From DAOMNN01 sp035443825 (GTDB lineage: Bacteria; Pseudomonadota; Gammaproteobacteria; Burkholderiales; Rhodocyclaceae): a DNA stretch of 22,601 nt. The DNA lies in the NCBI GenBank assembly GCA_035443825.1, contig DAOMNN010000055.1, positions 1 to 22,601 of the forward strand, in the 5' to 3' direction. The notes below the pieces were generated by a model, which saw only the letters and a list, made by a program, of their open reading frames with translations, was not told where the DNA came from and did no database searches. Each line of letters starts with the position of its first letter. Position 1 is the stretch's first letter. The translations under genes were made by a program, and so were the position numbers. Of the stretch, positions 10,389 to 21,111 are shown piece by piece.

Positions 10389-10959
10389 ATACAAGCGAGT
10401 CCTCGAAGTCGTGCTGCTCGCGGCGCCGTCGCCTCTGGGGATCGGACAACTGCGCCAGATCTTCGAGCCGGATCCGGGGCCGGAGCTGCTGCGGCGTTTG
10501 CTCGAGGAACTCAAGGACGACTGGTCGGCTCGCGGCGTCGAGCTGGTGCAACTGGCGTCGGGTTGGCGTTTTCAGACCCGCGGCGAGTACCAGGTGTTTC
10601 TTGATCGACTCAAGGAGGAGAGACCGCCCAGGTATTCGCGGGCGGTAATGGAAACGATCGCGATCATCGCTTACCGCCAGCCGGTGACACGCGGTGATAT
10701 CGAGGATATTCGCGGTGTTGCGGTATCACCCAACGTGGTCAGGACGCTCGAGTCGCGCGGCTGGATCGATACGGTGGGCCACCGGGATACGCCGGGGCGG
10801 CCTGCGCTGTTTGCCACCACCCGGCGCTTTCTCGACGATATGGGGCTGCGCAGCCTTAGCGAGTTGCCGGCACTCACTGAAATCGAAAGGATAATGGATC
10901 TTGTCGACACCAAGGAAATCGCGGCGCCCCTTGCGCCCGCCAACGAAGAACAGGACTGA
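10366..10959 (+). CDS. scpB: Segregation and condensation protein B
   Basis: ScpB dimers bind ScpA and carry two winged-helix domains. The 197-residue protein shows AEYKRVLEVVLLAAPSPLGI for the first domain and RYSRAVMETIAIIAYRQPVTRGDIEDIRGV for the second, followed by LESRGWIDTVGHRDTPGRPALFATT, the best-conserved ScpB block. The ATG at 10366 overlaps the end of scpA by 23 bases; a TTG six bases earlier is possible but less likely. The 3' end overlaps the TTG start of rluB by 59 bases. Together the arrangement points to one mRNA for scpA, scpB and rluB. Confidence 0.96.
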   Translation: MQPSTPAEYKRVLEVVLLAAPSPLGIGQLRQIFEPDPGPELLRRLLEELKDDWSARGVELVQLASGWRFQTRGEYQVFLDRLKEERPPRYSRAVMETIAIIAYRQPVTRGDIEDIRGVAVSPNVVRTLESRGWIDTVGHRDTPGRPALFATTRRFLDDMGLRSLSELPALTEIERIMDLVDTKEIAAPLAPANEEQD

Positions 10960-11923
10960 CGCACCGGCCGACGAGGGCCGCAACAGTCCGGCAACGCGGC
11001 CCGACGCCCACCGTTCCGCACTCGGAGTGATCGAGGGAGGGCAGCGTGCGCGACGCCCGCGCCCGCCGGGCGCTCAAGGGGGTGTGCCGGCCAGCGCGCG
11101 CAATGCGACCTTCTCGGAGCCGGAGCGTTTGCAGAAGGTGCTCGCGCAGTTGGGCATCGGTTCGCGTCGGGAGATCGAGGACTGGGTCATTGCGGGCAGG
11201 ATATCGGTCAACGGGCTTCCCGCGGCACTGGGGCAGAAGATCGGACCGGGAGATCGCGTCAAGTACAACGGTAAACTGATTCCGCTCAGGTTCACCACGC
11301 GTGCCCCGCGGGTATTGATGTATCACAAACCCGAGGGCGAGATCGTGTCGCGCGACGATCCGGAGGGCCGTCCGACCGTCTTCGAGCGGCTTCCGATCCT
11401 GCGCAAGGGCCGCTGGCTCGCGGTGGGTCGGCTCGACTTCAATACCTCCGGCTTGTTGCTGTTTACGAACGATGGCACCCTTGCCAATCGCCTCATGCAT
11501 CCCAGATACGAACTCGAGCGCGAATACGCGGTTCGTTTGCTTGGAACGCTCGACGAGACGCAGGTCGATTCGCTCAAGAGCGGTATCGAACTGGAGGACG
11601 GCCCGGCCCGTTTCAGCAGTCTCAGCGATCAAGGTGGCGAGGGCGCAAATCACTGGTATCGTGTGACCCTTTCGGAAGGGCGTAATCGTGAGGTTCGACG
11701 CATGTTCGAAGCGCTCGGCCTTACCGTAAGTCGGTTGATGCGAGTACGCTACGGCCCCATTGCGATGCCCTCGAAATTGAAGCGCGGGATGTGGATGGAG
11801 TTGCCCGAAGCCGACGTCTGCGCGCTTGCGGGTTTGCCCAAGCCACAGGGTGAGATCCCCGATGCCGGGCGGCAGAAACGCAAGAGTCGGGTGCGTCGGA
11901 CGGCCCCCAGGCACAAGGCATGA
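10901..11923 (+). CDS. rluB: 23S rRNA pseudouridine synthase, RluB-type (RsuA family)
   Basis: This 340-residue enzyme should isomerise a uridine in 23S rRNA domain V (U2605 in E. coli RluB). After a basic low-complexity N-terminus of ~70 residues comes an S4 RNA-binding domain (RLQKVLAQLGIGSRREIEDWVIAGRISVNG). The catalytic domain has GRLDFNTSGLLLFTNDG with the active-site Asp at about residue 179, then LSEGRNREVRRMFEALG. The start is TTG at 10901, inside scpB, with AAAGGA about 10 bases upstream; the nearby ATG at 10894 is out of frame. The C-terminal tail is Arg/Lys-rich. The RluB call over RsuA, RluE or RluF rests on the scpAB neighbourhood and the S4 domain. Confidence 0.9.
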   Translation: MSTPRKSRRPLRPPTKNRTDAPADEGRNSPATRPDAHRSALGVIEGGQRARRPRPPGAQGGVPASARNATFSEPERLQKVLAQLGIGSRREIEDWVIAGRISVNGLPAALGQKIGPGDRVKYNGKLIPLRFTTRAPRVLMYHKPEGEIVSRDDPEGRPTVFERLPILRKGRWLAVGRLDFNTSGLLLFTNDGTLANRLMHPRYELEREYAVRLLGTLDETQVDSLKSGIELEDGPARFSSLSDQGGEGANHWYRVTLSEGRNREVRRMFEALGLTVSRLMRVRYGPIAMPSKLKRGMWMELPEADVCALAGLPKPQGEIPDAGRQKRKSRVRRTAPRHKA

Positions 11924-11952
11924 CGGACATTCTCGTTCGTCCTTCCGGCAGG

Positions 11953-11997
11953 GGGTCGCGCCGCGACGCGAGCACATGATTCGCCGCGCTGCGACCC
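11953..11997 (+). repeat. Imperfect inverted repeat downstream of rluB
   Basis: GGGTCGC at 11953-11959 pairs perfectly with GCGACCC at 11991-11997. The pairing can be extended to 13 bases with two mismatches (11953-11965 with 11985-11997, 19-base loop). There is no T-run, so it is at best a weak or Rho-assisted transcript end for the scp/rluB unit. Confidence 0.4.
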
Positions 11998-12020
11998 GGC
12001 CCTCGCGGCCCGATCGTCAA

Positions 12021-12049
12021 TTGCCTGTTGCAGGCTTCAAGGTTATAAT
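12021..12049 (+). promoter_or_regulatory. Sigma-70 promoter of the rimP-nusA-infB operon
   Basis: TTGCCT (12021-12026) and a perfect TATAAT (12044-12049) are 17 bases apart. Transcription should start near 12056, giving a leader of about 90 bases before rimP. It is one of the best promoter matches in the window, and it sits in the 222-base spacer where a new operon is expected. Confidence 0.8.
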
Positions 12050-12092
12050 CTAAAAGCTTCGGCAAGGCAGTTGCGGTACTTGTCGGTTTCCG

Positions 12093-12130
12093 GTTGGGAT
12101 CAACAGGGATGGGCGTGAGCCCTTTTTTTA
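12093..12130 (+). terminator. Terminator-like hairpin in the rimP leader (possible attenuator)
   Basis: GGGC-GTGA-GCCC (12111-12122) is followed by seven T residues (12123-12129), 16 bases before the rimP ATG and after the operon promoter. Just upstream, GTTG-GGAT-CAAC (12093-12104) can form another small hairpin. A terminator between a promoter and its first gene suggests premature termination that must be overcome, for example by NusA feedback. The stem is only 4 base pairs, so strength is uncertain. Confidence 0.5.
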
Positions 12131-12145
12131 TTTGTAGGTCGGAAA

Positions 12146-12577
12146 ATGGATATCGAGGCTCTGGTCGATCAGGTCGTCAACGGGCTCGGCTTTGAGCTCG
12201 TGGATGTCGAGATGTCGCCGAAGGGCAGGTTGCTGCGTGTTTTCATCGATATCGAGCGCGGAGTGACGATCGACGATTGCGCAGCCGTGAGCAACCAGCT
12301 GTCGCGGGTCTTCGAAGTAGAGAACGTCGACTACGACCGTCTCGAAGTCTCGTCGCCGGGTCTGGATCGGCCCTTGAAGAAAGCAGCCGATTTCGAGCGG
12401 TTTGCAGGCAGCGACGTGCAGGTGCGTCTGCGCATGCCGCTTAACAATCAGCGCAATTTCACCGGCGTGTTGAATGGAATGGTTGATGGGCAGGTGCAAT
12501 TGAGTACTGCCGGGGGCGAGTCGTTGTCCCTGCCTTTTGAAGAAATCGAAAAAGCACGCCTGGTACCCAGGTATTGA
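12146..12577 (+). CDS. rimP: Ribosome maturation factor RimP
   Basis: RimP assists 30S subunit assembly. The 143-residue protein starts MDIEALVDQVVNGLGFELVDVEM and contains the family blocks LLRVFIDIERGVTIDDCAAVSNQLSRVFE and YDRLEVSSPGLDRPLKKAADFERFAG. The C-terminal SH3-like domain ends in ..LPFEEIEKARLVPRY. It is the first gene of the rimP-nusA-infB cluster and has only a weak Shine-Dalgarno (AGGTCGGA). nusA starts 26 bases downstream. Confidence 0.97.
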   Translation: MDIEALVDQVVNGLGFELVDVEMSPKGRLLRVFIDIERGVTIDDCAAVSNQLSRVFEVENVDYDRLEVSSPGLDRPLKKAADFERFAGSDVQVRLRMPLNNQRNFTGVLNGMVDGQVQLSTAGGESLSLPFEEIEKARLVPRY

Positions 12578-12603
12578 GCACTCGGATGTGGAGGTCCTGA
12601 TAA

Positions 12604-14079
12604 ATGAGCCGCGAAATTCTGCTGCTTGTCGATGCGCTGGCGCGCGAGAAGAACGTTGAGAAAGATGTCGTTTTTGCGGCACTTGAGTCGGCCCTCGCGT
12701 CCGCAACCAAGAAGCGCGTCCACGACGATGCCGACGTCCGGGTAACGATCGATCGGGCTACGGGCGATTACGAGTCGTTCCGCCGCTGGCTCGTGATGCT
12801 CGACGAGGAGGTGGTCAACGACGAGTCCGAGATGGGGATCATCGATGCCCGCGAGGTGAATCCGGACATCGAGATCGGCGAATACATCGAGGAGCCGCTC
12901 GAGCCGATCGAGTTCGGACGGGTCGGTGCCCAAGCGGCCAAGCAAGTCATCCTGCAGCGTATTCGTGACGCGGAACGCGAGCAGGTTCTCAATGATTTCC
13001 TCGAGCGCAACGAGCATCTGGTCTCGGGCTCGATCAAGCGCATGGAACGCGGCAACGCGATCATCGAAGTGGGTCGCCTCGAAGCGGTGATACCGAGGGA
13101 TCAGATGATTCCGCGCGAGAATCTGCGCGTCGGTGATCGGGTCAAGGCCTTCCTGCTGCGCATCGACCGTAGCGCACGCGGCCCGCAGCTCATACTGTCG
13201 CGGACCGCGCCCGAGTTTCTGGGCAAGCTTTTCGAACTCGAAGTGCCGGAAATCGAGGAGAACCTTCTCGAGGTGAAGGCTTGCGCACGGGATCCGGGGC
13301 TTCGCGCCAAGATCGCGGTGCAGTCGCACGACCAGCGCATCGATCCGATCGGAACGTGCGTCGGTTTGCGCGGGTCGCGCGTGACTGCGGTGCGTAACGA
13401 GATCGCCGGCGAGCAGATCGACATCATCGTGTGGTCTGCCGACCCGGCACAGTTCGTGATTGCGGCCCTTCAGCCGGCCGAGGTGGTTTCCATCGTCGTC
13501 GACGAGGAAAACCACAGCATGGACGTCGTCGTCGACGAGAACAACCTGGCCATCGCGATCGGGCGCAGCGGGCAGAACGTCAAGCTTGCCTCGGAATTGA
13601 CCGGGTGGACGATCAACCTGATGAGCGAGGAAGAATCGGCTCAGAAGTCCGGCGAGGAGCGACGCGAGTTGCGCGAACTCTTCATGAGCAAGCTCGACGT
13701 CGACGAGGAGCTGGCGGACATCCTGATCGACGAAGGCTTCACGTCACTGGAAGAGATTGCATACGTTCCGCTTGCCGAGATGCTCGAGATCGAGGCGTTT
13801 GACGAGGAAACGGTGAACGAACTGCGGGATCGGGCACGTAACGTTCTTCTGACCGAGGCAATCGTCACCGAAGAGCAGCTCGAGAATGTTGCCGAGGATC
13901 TGCTCAATCTCGACGGGATGGAAAAGACACTCGCAGCCAAGTTGGCCCAGAAGGGAATTCGCACTCGCGACGAGCTGGCGGATCTGGCTGTGGATGAACT
14001 GGTGGAGCTGGTGGAGATCGACGAAGCCCGGGCTGCGGCCCTGATTTCGGTCGCCCGCGCGCACTGGTTCGAGGAATGA
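12604..14079 (+). CDS. nusA: Transcription termination/antitermination protein NusA
   Basis: NusA binds RNA polymerase and modulates pausing, intrinsic termination and antitermination. The 491 residues have the normal domain order. The N-terminal polymerase-binding domain (MSREILLLVDALAREKNVEK) covers about 1-130. An S1 domain (VSGSIKRMERGNAIIEVGRLEAVIPRDQ) spans about 135-200. KH1/KH2 domains span about 200-345, with ICVGLRGSR-like GTCVGLRGSR and LAIAIGRSGQNVKLASELTGW. Two acidic C-terminal repeats of about 70 residues follow (EELADILIDEGFTSLEEIAYV and EKTLAAKLAQKGIRTRDELADL), as in E. coli. A strong Shine-Dalgarno, GGAGGT (12590-12595), lies 8 bases before the ATG. NusA is the best candidate to act on the rimP leader hairpin. 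Confidence 0.98.
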   Translation: MSREILLLVDALAREKNVEKDVVFAALESALASATKKRVHDDADVRVTIDRATGDYESFRRWLVMLDEEVVNDESEMGIIDAREVNPDIEIGEYIEEPLEPIEFGRVGAQAAKQVILQRIRDAEREQVLNDFLERNEHLVSGSIKRMERGNAIIEVGRLEAVIPRDQMIPRENLRVGDRVKAFLLRIDRSARGPQLILSRTAPEFLGKLFELEVPEIEENLLEVKACARDPGLRAKIAVQSHDQRIDPIGTCVGLRGSRVTAVRNEIAGEQIDIIVWSADPAQFVIAALQPAEVVSIVVDEENHSMDVVVDENNLAIAIGRSGQNVKLASELTGWTINLMSEEESAQKSGEERRELRELFMSKLDVDEELADILIDEGFTSLEEIAYVPLAEMLEIEAFDEETVNELRDRARNVLLTEAIVTEEQLENVAEDLLNLDGMEKTLAAKLAQKGIRTRDELADLAVDELVELVEIDEARAAALISVARAHWFEE

Positions 14080-14089
14080 GGGGGAATCC

Positions 14090-17055
<2,966 letters not shown>

Positions 17056-17058
17056 ACC

Positions 17059-17436
17059 ATGCCCAAGGAGTTCTCCCGCAGCCAGCGTATTGCCGAGCAG
17101 ATACGTCGCGAACTGGCGGAGCTGATCCGTCTCGAGGTGAAGGACCCACGCGTGGGTTTCATCACCCTGACCGATGTCGAGATCACGCCCGACTATGCCC
17201 ACGCAAAGGTGTATTTCACCTCGATGACGGGCGAGGAAGGGCTGGACGAGATCCTGACCGGGCTGAGACGTGCAAGCGGATTTCTGCGTCGGGAACTGGG
17301 CAGGCGGGTCCGAATTCACACCACTCCCGAGTTGCACTTTCACTACGACAAGTCTGTCGAGGAGGGGAGCCGCTTGTCGCAGTTGATCGACAAGGTGGTG
17401 CGGGAGGATGAAGCGCGTGGTCGCGACGACGACTGA
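17059..17436 (+). CDS. rbfA: 30S ribosome-binding factor RbfA
   Basis: RbfA is a small KH-type protein that binds the 30S subunit during late 16S rRNA maturation and cold adaptation. The 125 residues open with EFSRSQRIAEQIRRELAELI and contain VKDPRVGFITLTDVEITPDYAHAKVYFT. The C-terminal region has LGRRVRIHTTPELHFHYDKSVEEG, all strong family signatures. It starts 3 bases after the infB stop and ends 12 bases before truB, in the order infB-rbfA-truB found in most bacteria. Confidence 0.98.
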   Translation: MPKEFSRSQRIAEQIRRELAELIRLEVKDPRVGFITLTDVEITPDYAHAKVYFTSMTGEEGLDEILTGLRRASGFLRRELGRRVRIHTTPELHFHYDKSVEEGSRLSQLIDKVVREDEARGRDDD

Positions 17437-17448
17437 CCGGTCGTCAGG

Positions 17449-18372
17449 ATGACCGCGCAACGAAGGATTCACCGCCGCGCGCTCGATGGCGTGCTGCTTC
17501 TCGACAAGCCGTCCGGCATGACGTCGAATGCCGCCCTGCAGTGCGCAAAGCGCCTGCTCAACGCTGCCAAGGCGGGACATACCGGCACCCTGGATCCGAT
17601 GGCGACCGGATTGCTTCCGCTCACATTCGGCGAGGCGACGAAGTTTTCCCAGGTATTGCTGGACGCGGACAAGTCCTACGATGCGACACTGCGGCTCGGG
17701 GTCGAAACGGATACGGGTGACGCGGAAGGCACGGCGGTCACCGAAGCGCCGGTCGCTGTCGATCTGGCTGATATCGAGCGCGCACTTGTGAGGTTTACCG
17801 GTTTGATCGAACAGGTGCCGCCGATGTATTCGGCGCTGAAGCGCGACGGCAAGCCGCTCTACGAGTATGCTCGTGCTGGTGTCGAGGTCGAACGTGCCCC
17901 CCGACAGGTGCGGATTCATACCCTGGACCTTGTCGAGGCGGTTGGCGACATGATCCGGCTACACGTCGATTGCAGCAAGGGCACCTACATTCGCACGCTG
18001 GCCACGGACGTCGGTCGAGCACTCGGGTGCGGCGCTCATCTGGTGGCTTTGCGGCGCACGCGAATCGGGCCATTCGATGTCGGGCAGGCGGTCGCCCTGG
18101 CGGCGTTGGAGGCGGCGGGGATCGACGAGCGGACCGGTTTCCTCGAAGCGTCCGATCTGCTTGTGTTGCATCTGCCGCAGATGAATCTGGATGGCGAGCA
18201 GGCACGCGCGATCCGGCAGGGGCGGGTTCTCGACGTTGGCGGTGACAACGTCGGCCCCGTCCGCCTCTACGATAGCGACCGGTTTCTGGGGCTCGGGGAG
18301 CTCCAGCCAGACGGCAAACTCTCCCCGAAACGCCTCATCGCAAGCAGTGCGTGCAATGAAACATTGCGCTGA
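17449..18372 (+). CDS. truB: tRNA pseudouridine(55) synthase TruB
   Basis: TruB makes pseudouridine 55 in the T-loop of tRNAs. The 307-residue protein has LDGVLLLDKPSGMTSN near the N-terminus and the catalytic motif AGHTGTLDPMATGLLP with nucleophile Asp49. It also has KSYDATLRLGVETDTGDAEG, the insert region VPPMYSALKRDGKPLYEYARAG, and DCSKGTYIRTLATDVGRALGC. A short C-terminal PUA-like tail follows (LNLDGEQARAIRQGR-type). It sits directly behind rbfA and in front of rpsO, whose promoter lies just past the truB stop. Confidence 0.98.
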   Translation: MTAQRRIHRRALDGVLLLDKPSGMTSNAALQCAKRLLNAAKAGHTGTLDPMATGLLPLTFGEATKFSQVLLDADKSYDATLRLGVETDTGDAEGTAVTEAPVAVDLADIERALVRFTGLIEQVPPMYSALKRDGKPLYEYARAGVEVERAPRQVRIHTLDLVEAVGDMIRLHVDCSKGTYIRTLATDVGRALGCGAHLVALRRTRIGPFDVGQAVALAALEAAGIDERTGFLEASDLLVLHLPQMNLDGEQARAIRQGRVLDVGGDNVGPVRLYDSDRFLGLGELQPDGKLSPKRLIASSACNETLR

Positions 18373-18386
18373 ACGTACGGAAGTGA

Positions 18387-18416
18387 TTGAGTTCCTTGGC
18401 GCGGATTGGATATAAT
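18387..18416 (+). promoter_or_regulatory. Promoter for rpsO (and perhaps pnp)
   Basis: TTGAGT (18387-18392) and a perfect TATAAT (18411-18416) are 18 bases apart, just after the truB stop. The start would be near 18423, giving a leader of about 36 bases before rpsO. A separate rpsO promoter at this place is also known in E. coli. Confidence 0.7.
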
Positions 18417-18458
18417 TACGCGCTTCTGATTAGAAGACTGACACGAGTAAATACCCAC

Positions 18459-18728
18459 ATGGCTCTCGAAACTACGAACAAGGCGCAGATCGTCAAGGAT
18501 TTTCAGCGCGCCCAGGGCGATACCGGATCTCCCGAAGTACAGGTTGCCCTCCTGACTGCACGCATCAACGGTCTTACCGACCATTTCAAGGCCAATGCGA
18601 AGGATCACCACTCGCGGCGCGGCCTGCTGAAGATGGTAAGCCAGCGTCGCAAACTGTTGGACTACCTGAAGGGCAACAACGCCGATAGCTATCGGAACCT
18701 TATCGAGCGTCTGGGCCTGCGCAAGTAA
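18459..18728 (+). CDS. rpsO: 30S ribosomal protein S15
   Basis: S15 binds the central domain of 16S rRNA early in 30S assembly. The 89-residue length is exactly that of the family. MALETTNKAQIVKDFQRAQGDTGSPEVQVALLTARI and HHSRRGLLKMVSQRRKLLDYLK are diagnostic. The open frame extends 24 codons upstream, but that part contains the -10 region, so the ATG at 18459 is the start. In E. coli S15 represses its own mRNA through a leader pseudoknot; whether the short leader here does so cannot be judged by eye. Confidence 0.98.
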   Translation: MALETTNKAQIVKDFQRAQGDTGSPEVQVALLTARINGLTDHFKANAKDHHSRRGLLKMVSQRRKLLDYLKGNNADSYRNLIERLGLRK

Positions 18729-18779
18729 GCTGCCGGCCATGTCGAGTCAGACAGCGCCGAACGGGGCTCTCTAGCCATC

Positions 18780-18815
18780 AAGCCGGTACGGCTCTTCGCG
18801 AGCCCACGCCGGCTT
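18780..18815 (+). terminator. Two-tier hairpin between rpsO and pnp (terminator or RNase III site)
   Basis: AAGCCGG (18780-18786) pairs with CCGGCTT (18809-18815). Inside it GGCTC (18790-18794) pairs with GAGCC (18800-18804) around a TTCGC loop. The following TGTTCTTTG is only a weak T-rich stretch. In E. coli the same spacer holds an rpsO terminator and an RNase III-cut pnp leader stem through which PNPase represses itself. Position and shape fit either role here. Confidence 0.6.
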
Positions 18816-18889
18816 TGTTCTTTGCGCGGTCGGCCCCTGTTCACCCTGCAGTTGTGGTTTGCTGCATCATTTTTGGAAAGGAATTCATT

Positions 18890-20992
18890 TTGCCTCAATC
18901 TATCAAGAAGACGTTCGCCTATGGCGCACACACGGTCACCCTCGAAACGGGTGAGATCGCCCGGCAGGCTGGTGGTGCGGTCATCGTCAATATGGACGAC
19001 ACCATGGTTCTGGCCACGGTGGTTGCCGCCAAGGAAACCAGGGCGGGTCAGGATTTCTTCCCGCTCACCGTCGATTACGTCGAGAAGTTCTACGCGGCCG
19101 GACGTATTCCGGGTGGATTTTTCAAGCGCGAAGGTCGCCCCACGGAGAAGGAAACGCTTACCTGCCGGCTGATCGACCGTCCGATTCGTCCGCTCTTCCC
19201 GGATGGTTTCTACAACGAAGTGCAGGTCATCGTGACAGTGCTGTCCTTGAACCCGGAAATCGATTCCGATATCCCGGCGATGATTGGCGCCTCGGCCGCA
19301 TTGGCGATCTCGGGTGTTCCGTTCAACGGCCCGATCGGCGCGTGCCGCGTCGGCTACCAGAATGGCGAGTACATTCTCAATCCGACGGCTACGCAGCTTC
19401 AGAGCAGTGAACTCAACCTGGTCGTCGCGGGCACCGAAACGGCCGTCCTCATGGTTGAATCCGAGGCCCGCGAACTGTCCGAGGAGGTGATGCTTGGCTC
19501 GGTCGTCTACGGACACCAGCAGATGCAGGCGGCGATCCGGGCGATCAATGAACTCGTCGAAGTGGCAGGCAAACCCGAATGGGACTGGCAGCCTGCCCCG
19601 CGCAACGAGGCGCTGATCGCGCGCATCAAGGACCTGGCACAGGCGGACCTCGAGGCCGCATTCAGCATCACCAGCAAGCAGGCGCGCACCGAACGGATCA
19701 ACGAGATTCGCAGCAAGACCATCGCTGCGATCACCGAGGGTGCCGACGACGTTCCGTCTTCGAACGAGCTCAAGGACATCTTCCACGAAGTCGAGGCGGG
19801 CATCGTTCGCAGCCGGATCCTCAATGGCGAGCCGCGCATCGACGGCCGTGACACTCGCACCGTACGGCCGATCGATATCCGGGTCGGCGTGCTGCCCCGC
19901 ACTCACGGTTCGGCACTGTTCACCCGAGGCGAAACACAGGCGCTGGTCATTGCGACGCTCGGTACGGGGCGCGACGAGCAGATCGTCGATGCCATCGGCG
20001 GCGAGTACCGCGAGAACTTCATGCTTCATTACAATTTCCCGCCGTTCTGCACCGGCGAGACGGGCCGCATGGGCGTCACCAAGCGTCGTGAGGTCGGCCA
20101 TGGCCGCCTGGCCAAGCGTGCGCTCGTCGCTGCGCTCCCTGAAGGCGACGATTTCAGCTACACGATTCGCGTGGTGTCCGAGATCACCGAATCCAACGGC
20201 TCCAGCTCGATGGCGTCGGTGTGCGGCGGATCGCTGGCGATGATGGACGCAGGCGTACCGCTCAAGGCCCACGTGGCGGGCATTGCGATGGGTCTGATCA
20301 AGGAAGGCAACCGTTTTGCCGTGCTGACTGACATTCTTGGCGACGAGGATCATCTCGGCGATATGGACTTCAAGGTGGCTGGCACCGAGAACGGGGTGAC
20401 CGCGCTGCAGATGGACATCAAGATCCAGGGCATCACCAAGGAGATCATGCAGGTTGCGCTGGCCCAGGCCGGTGAGGGACGCATGCATATCCTGACCCAG
20501 ATGAAGGATGCTCTGGCCTCGCATCGGGGCGAAGTTTCGCAGTTCGCTCCGCGCATGATCACGATCAAGATCAATCCTGAAAAGATCCGTGACGTGATCG
20601 GCAAGGGCGGAGCGGTGATCCGCGCGCTGCAGGAGGAGACGGGTTCGGTCATCGAGATCCAGGACGACGGCAACATCACGATCTCCTGCGTGAGTTCGGA
20701 AGGTGCCCAGGCCGCCAAGAGCAAGATCGAGGCAATCACCGCCGAAGCCGAGGTCGGCAAGGTGTATGAAGGCACGGTCATTCGAATGCTGGATTTCGGT
20801 GCAATCGTGAACATCCTTCCGGGCAAGGACGGCCTGCTGCACATTTCGCAGATTGCCAACGAGCGTGTCAACGCGGTGTCGGACTATCTGAAGGAAGGGC
20901 AGGTGGTGCGCGTCAAGGTGCTCGAGACCGACGATCGCGGCAAGATTCGTCTCAGCATGAAGGCATTGCTGGAGCCCCAGTCGGGCGAGTGA
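18890..20992 (+). CDS. pnp: Polyribonucleotide nucleotidyltransferase (PNPase)
   Basis: PNPase is the trimeric 3'-5' phosphorolytic exoribonuclease of the degradosome. The start is TTG at 18890 (MPQSIKKTFAYGAHTVTLETG), preceded by GGAAAGGA at 8 bases; no ATG fits the family N-terminus. The 700 residues comprise two RNase PH-like domains (FKREGRPTEKETLTCRLIDRPIRPLFP; later THGSALFTRGETQALV). The metal-site block TDILGDEDHLGDMDFKVAG lies at about 480-498. A KH domain (IRDVIGKGGAVIRALQEETG) and a C-terminal S1 domain (GKVYEGTVIRMLDFGAIVNILPGKDGLLHISQI) follow. It is the last gene of the cluster and ends before a strong terminator. Confidence 0.98.
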   Translation: MPQSIKKTFAYGAHTVTLETGEIARQAGGAVIVNMDDTMVLATVVAAKETRAGQDFFPLTVDYVEKFYAAGRIPGGFFKREGRPTEKETLTCRLIDRPIRPLFPDGFYNEVQVIVTVLSLNPEIDSDIPAMIGASAALAISGVPFNGPIGACRVGYQNGEYILNPTATQLQSSELNLVVAGTETAVLMVESEARELSEEVMLGSVVYGHQQMQAAIRAINELVEVAGKPEWDWQPAPRNEALIARIKDLAQADLEAAFSITSKQARTERINEIRSKTIAAITEGADDVPSSNELKDIFHEVEAGIVRSRILNGEPRIDGRDTRTVRPIDIRVGVLPRTHGSALFTRGETQALVIATLGTGRDEQIVDAIGGEYRENFMLHYNFPPFCTGETGRMGVTKRREVGHGRLAKRALVAALPEGDDFSYTIRVVSEITESNGSSSMASVCGGSLAMMDAGVPLKAHVAGIAMGLIKEGNRFAVLTDILGDEDHLGDMDFKVAGTENGVTALQMDIKIQGITKEIMQVALAQAGEGRMHILTQMKDALASHRGEVSQFAPRMITIKINPEKIRDVIGKGGAVIRALQEETGSVIEIQDDGNITISCVSSEGAQAAKSKIEAITAEAEVGKVYEGTVIRMLDFGAIVNILPGKDGLLHISQIANERVNAVSDYLKEGQVVRVKVLETDDRGKIRLSMKALLEPQSGE

Positions 20993-21023
20993 TTGCGGGC
21001 TGACTTCTCCGCAGAAGGAGAAT

Positions 21024-21054
21024 GAAAAGGGACGCCAGTGGCGTCCCTTTTTTC
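21024..21054. terminator. Strong bidirectional intrinsic terminator between pnp and dksA
   Basis: GGGACGCC (21029-21036) and GGCGTCCC (21040-21047) form a perfect 8-base stem with an AGT loop. Six T residues follow (21048-21053) and four A residues precede (21025-21028). It can therefore end pnp on the plus strand and dksA on the minus strand. Confidence 0.93.
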
Positions 21055-21111
21055 ATGTGCTGAAGGCAGGCGGGCGATATCGCAAAGGCGAACCGCACGA
21101 GATCACGCAGT

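Noticed and set aside
18689..20842. A 717-codon open frame on the minus strand opposite pnp
   Set aside because: It mirrors the pnp codon pattern and has no recognisable protein motif.
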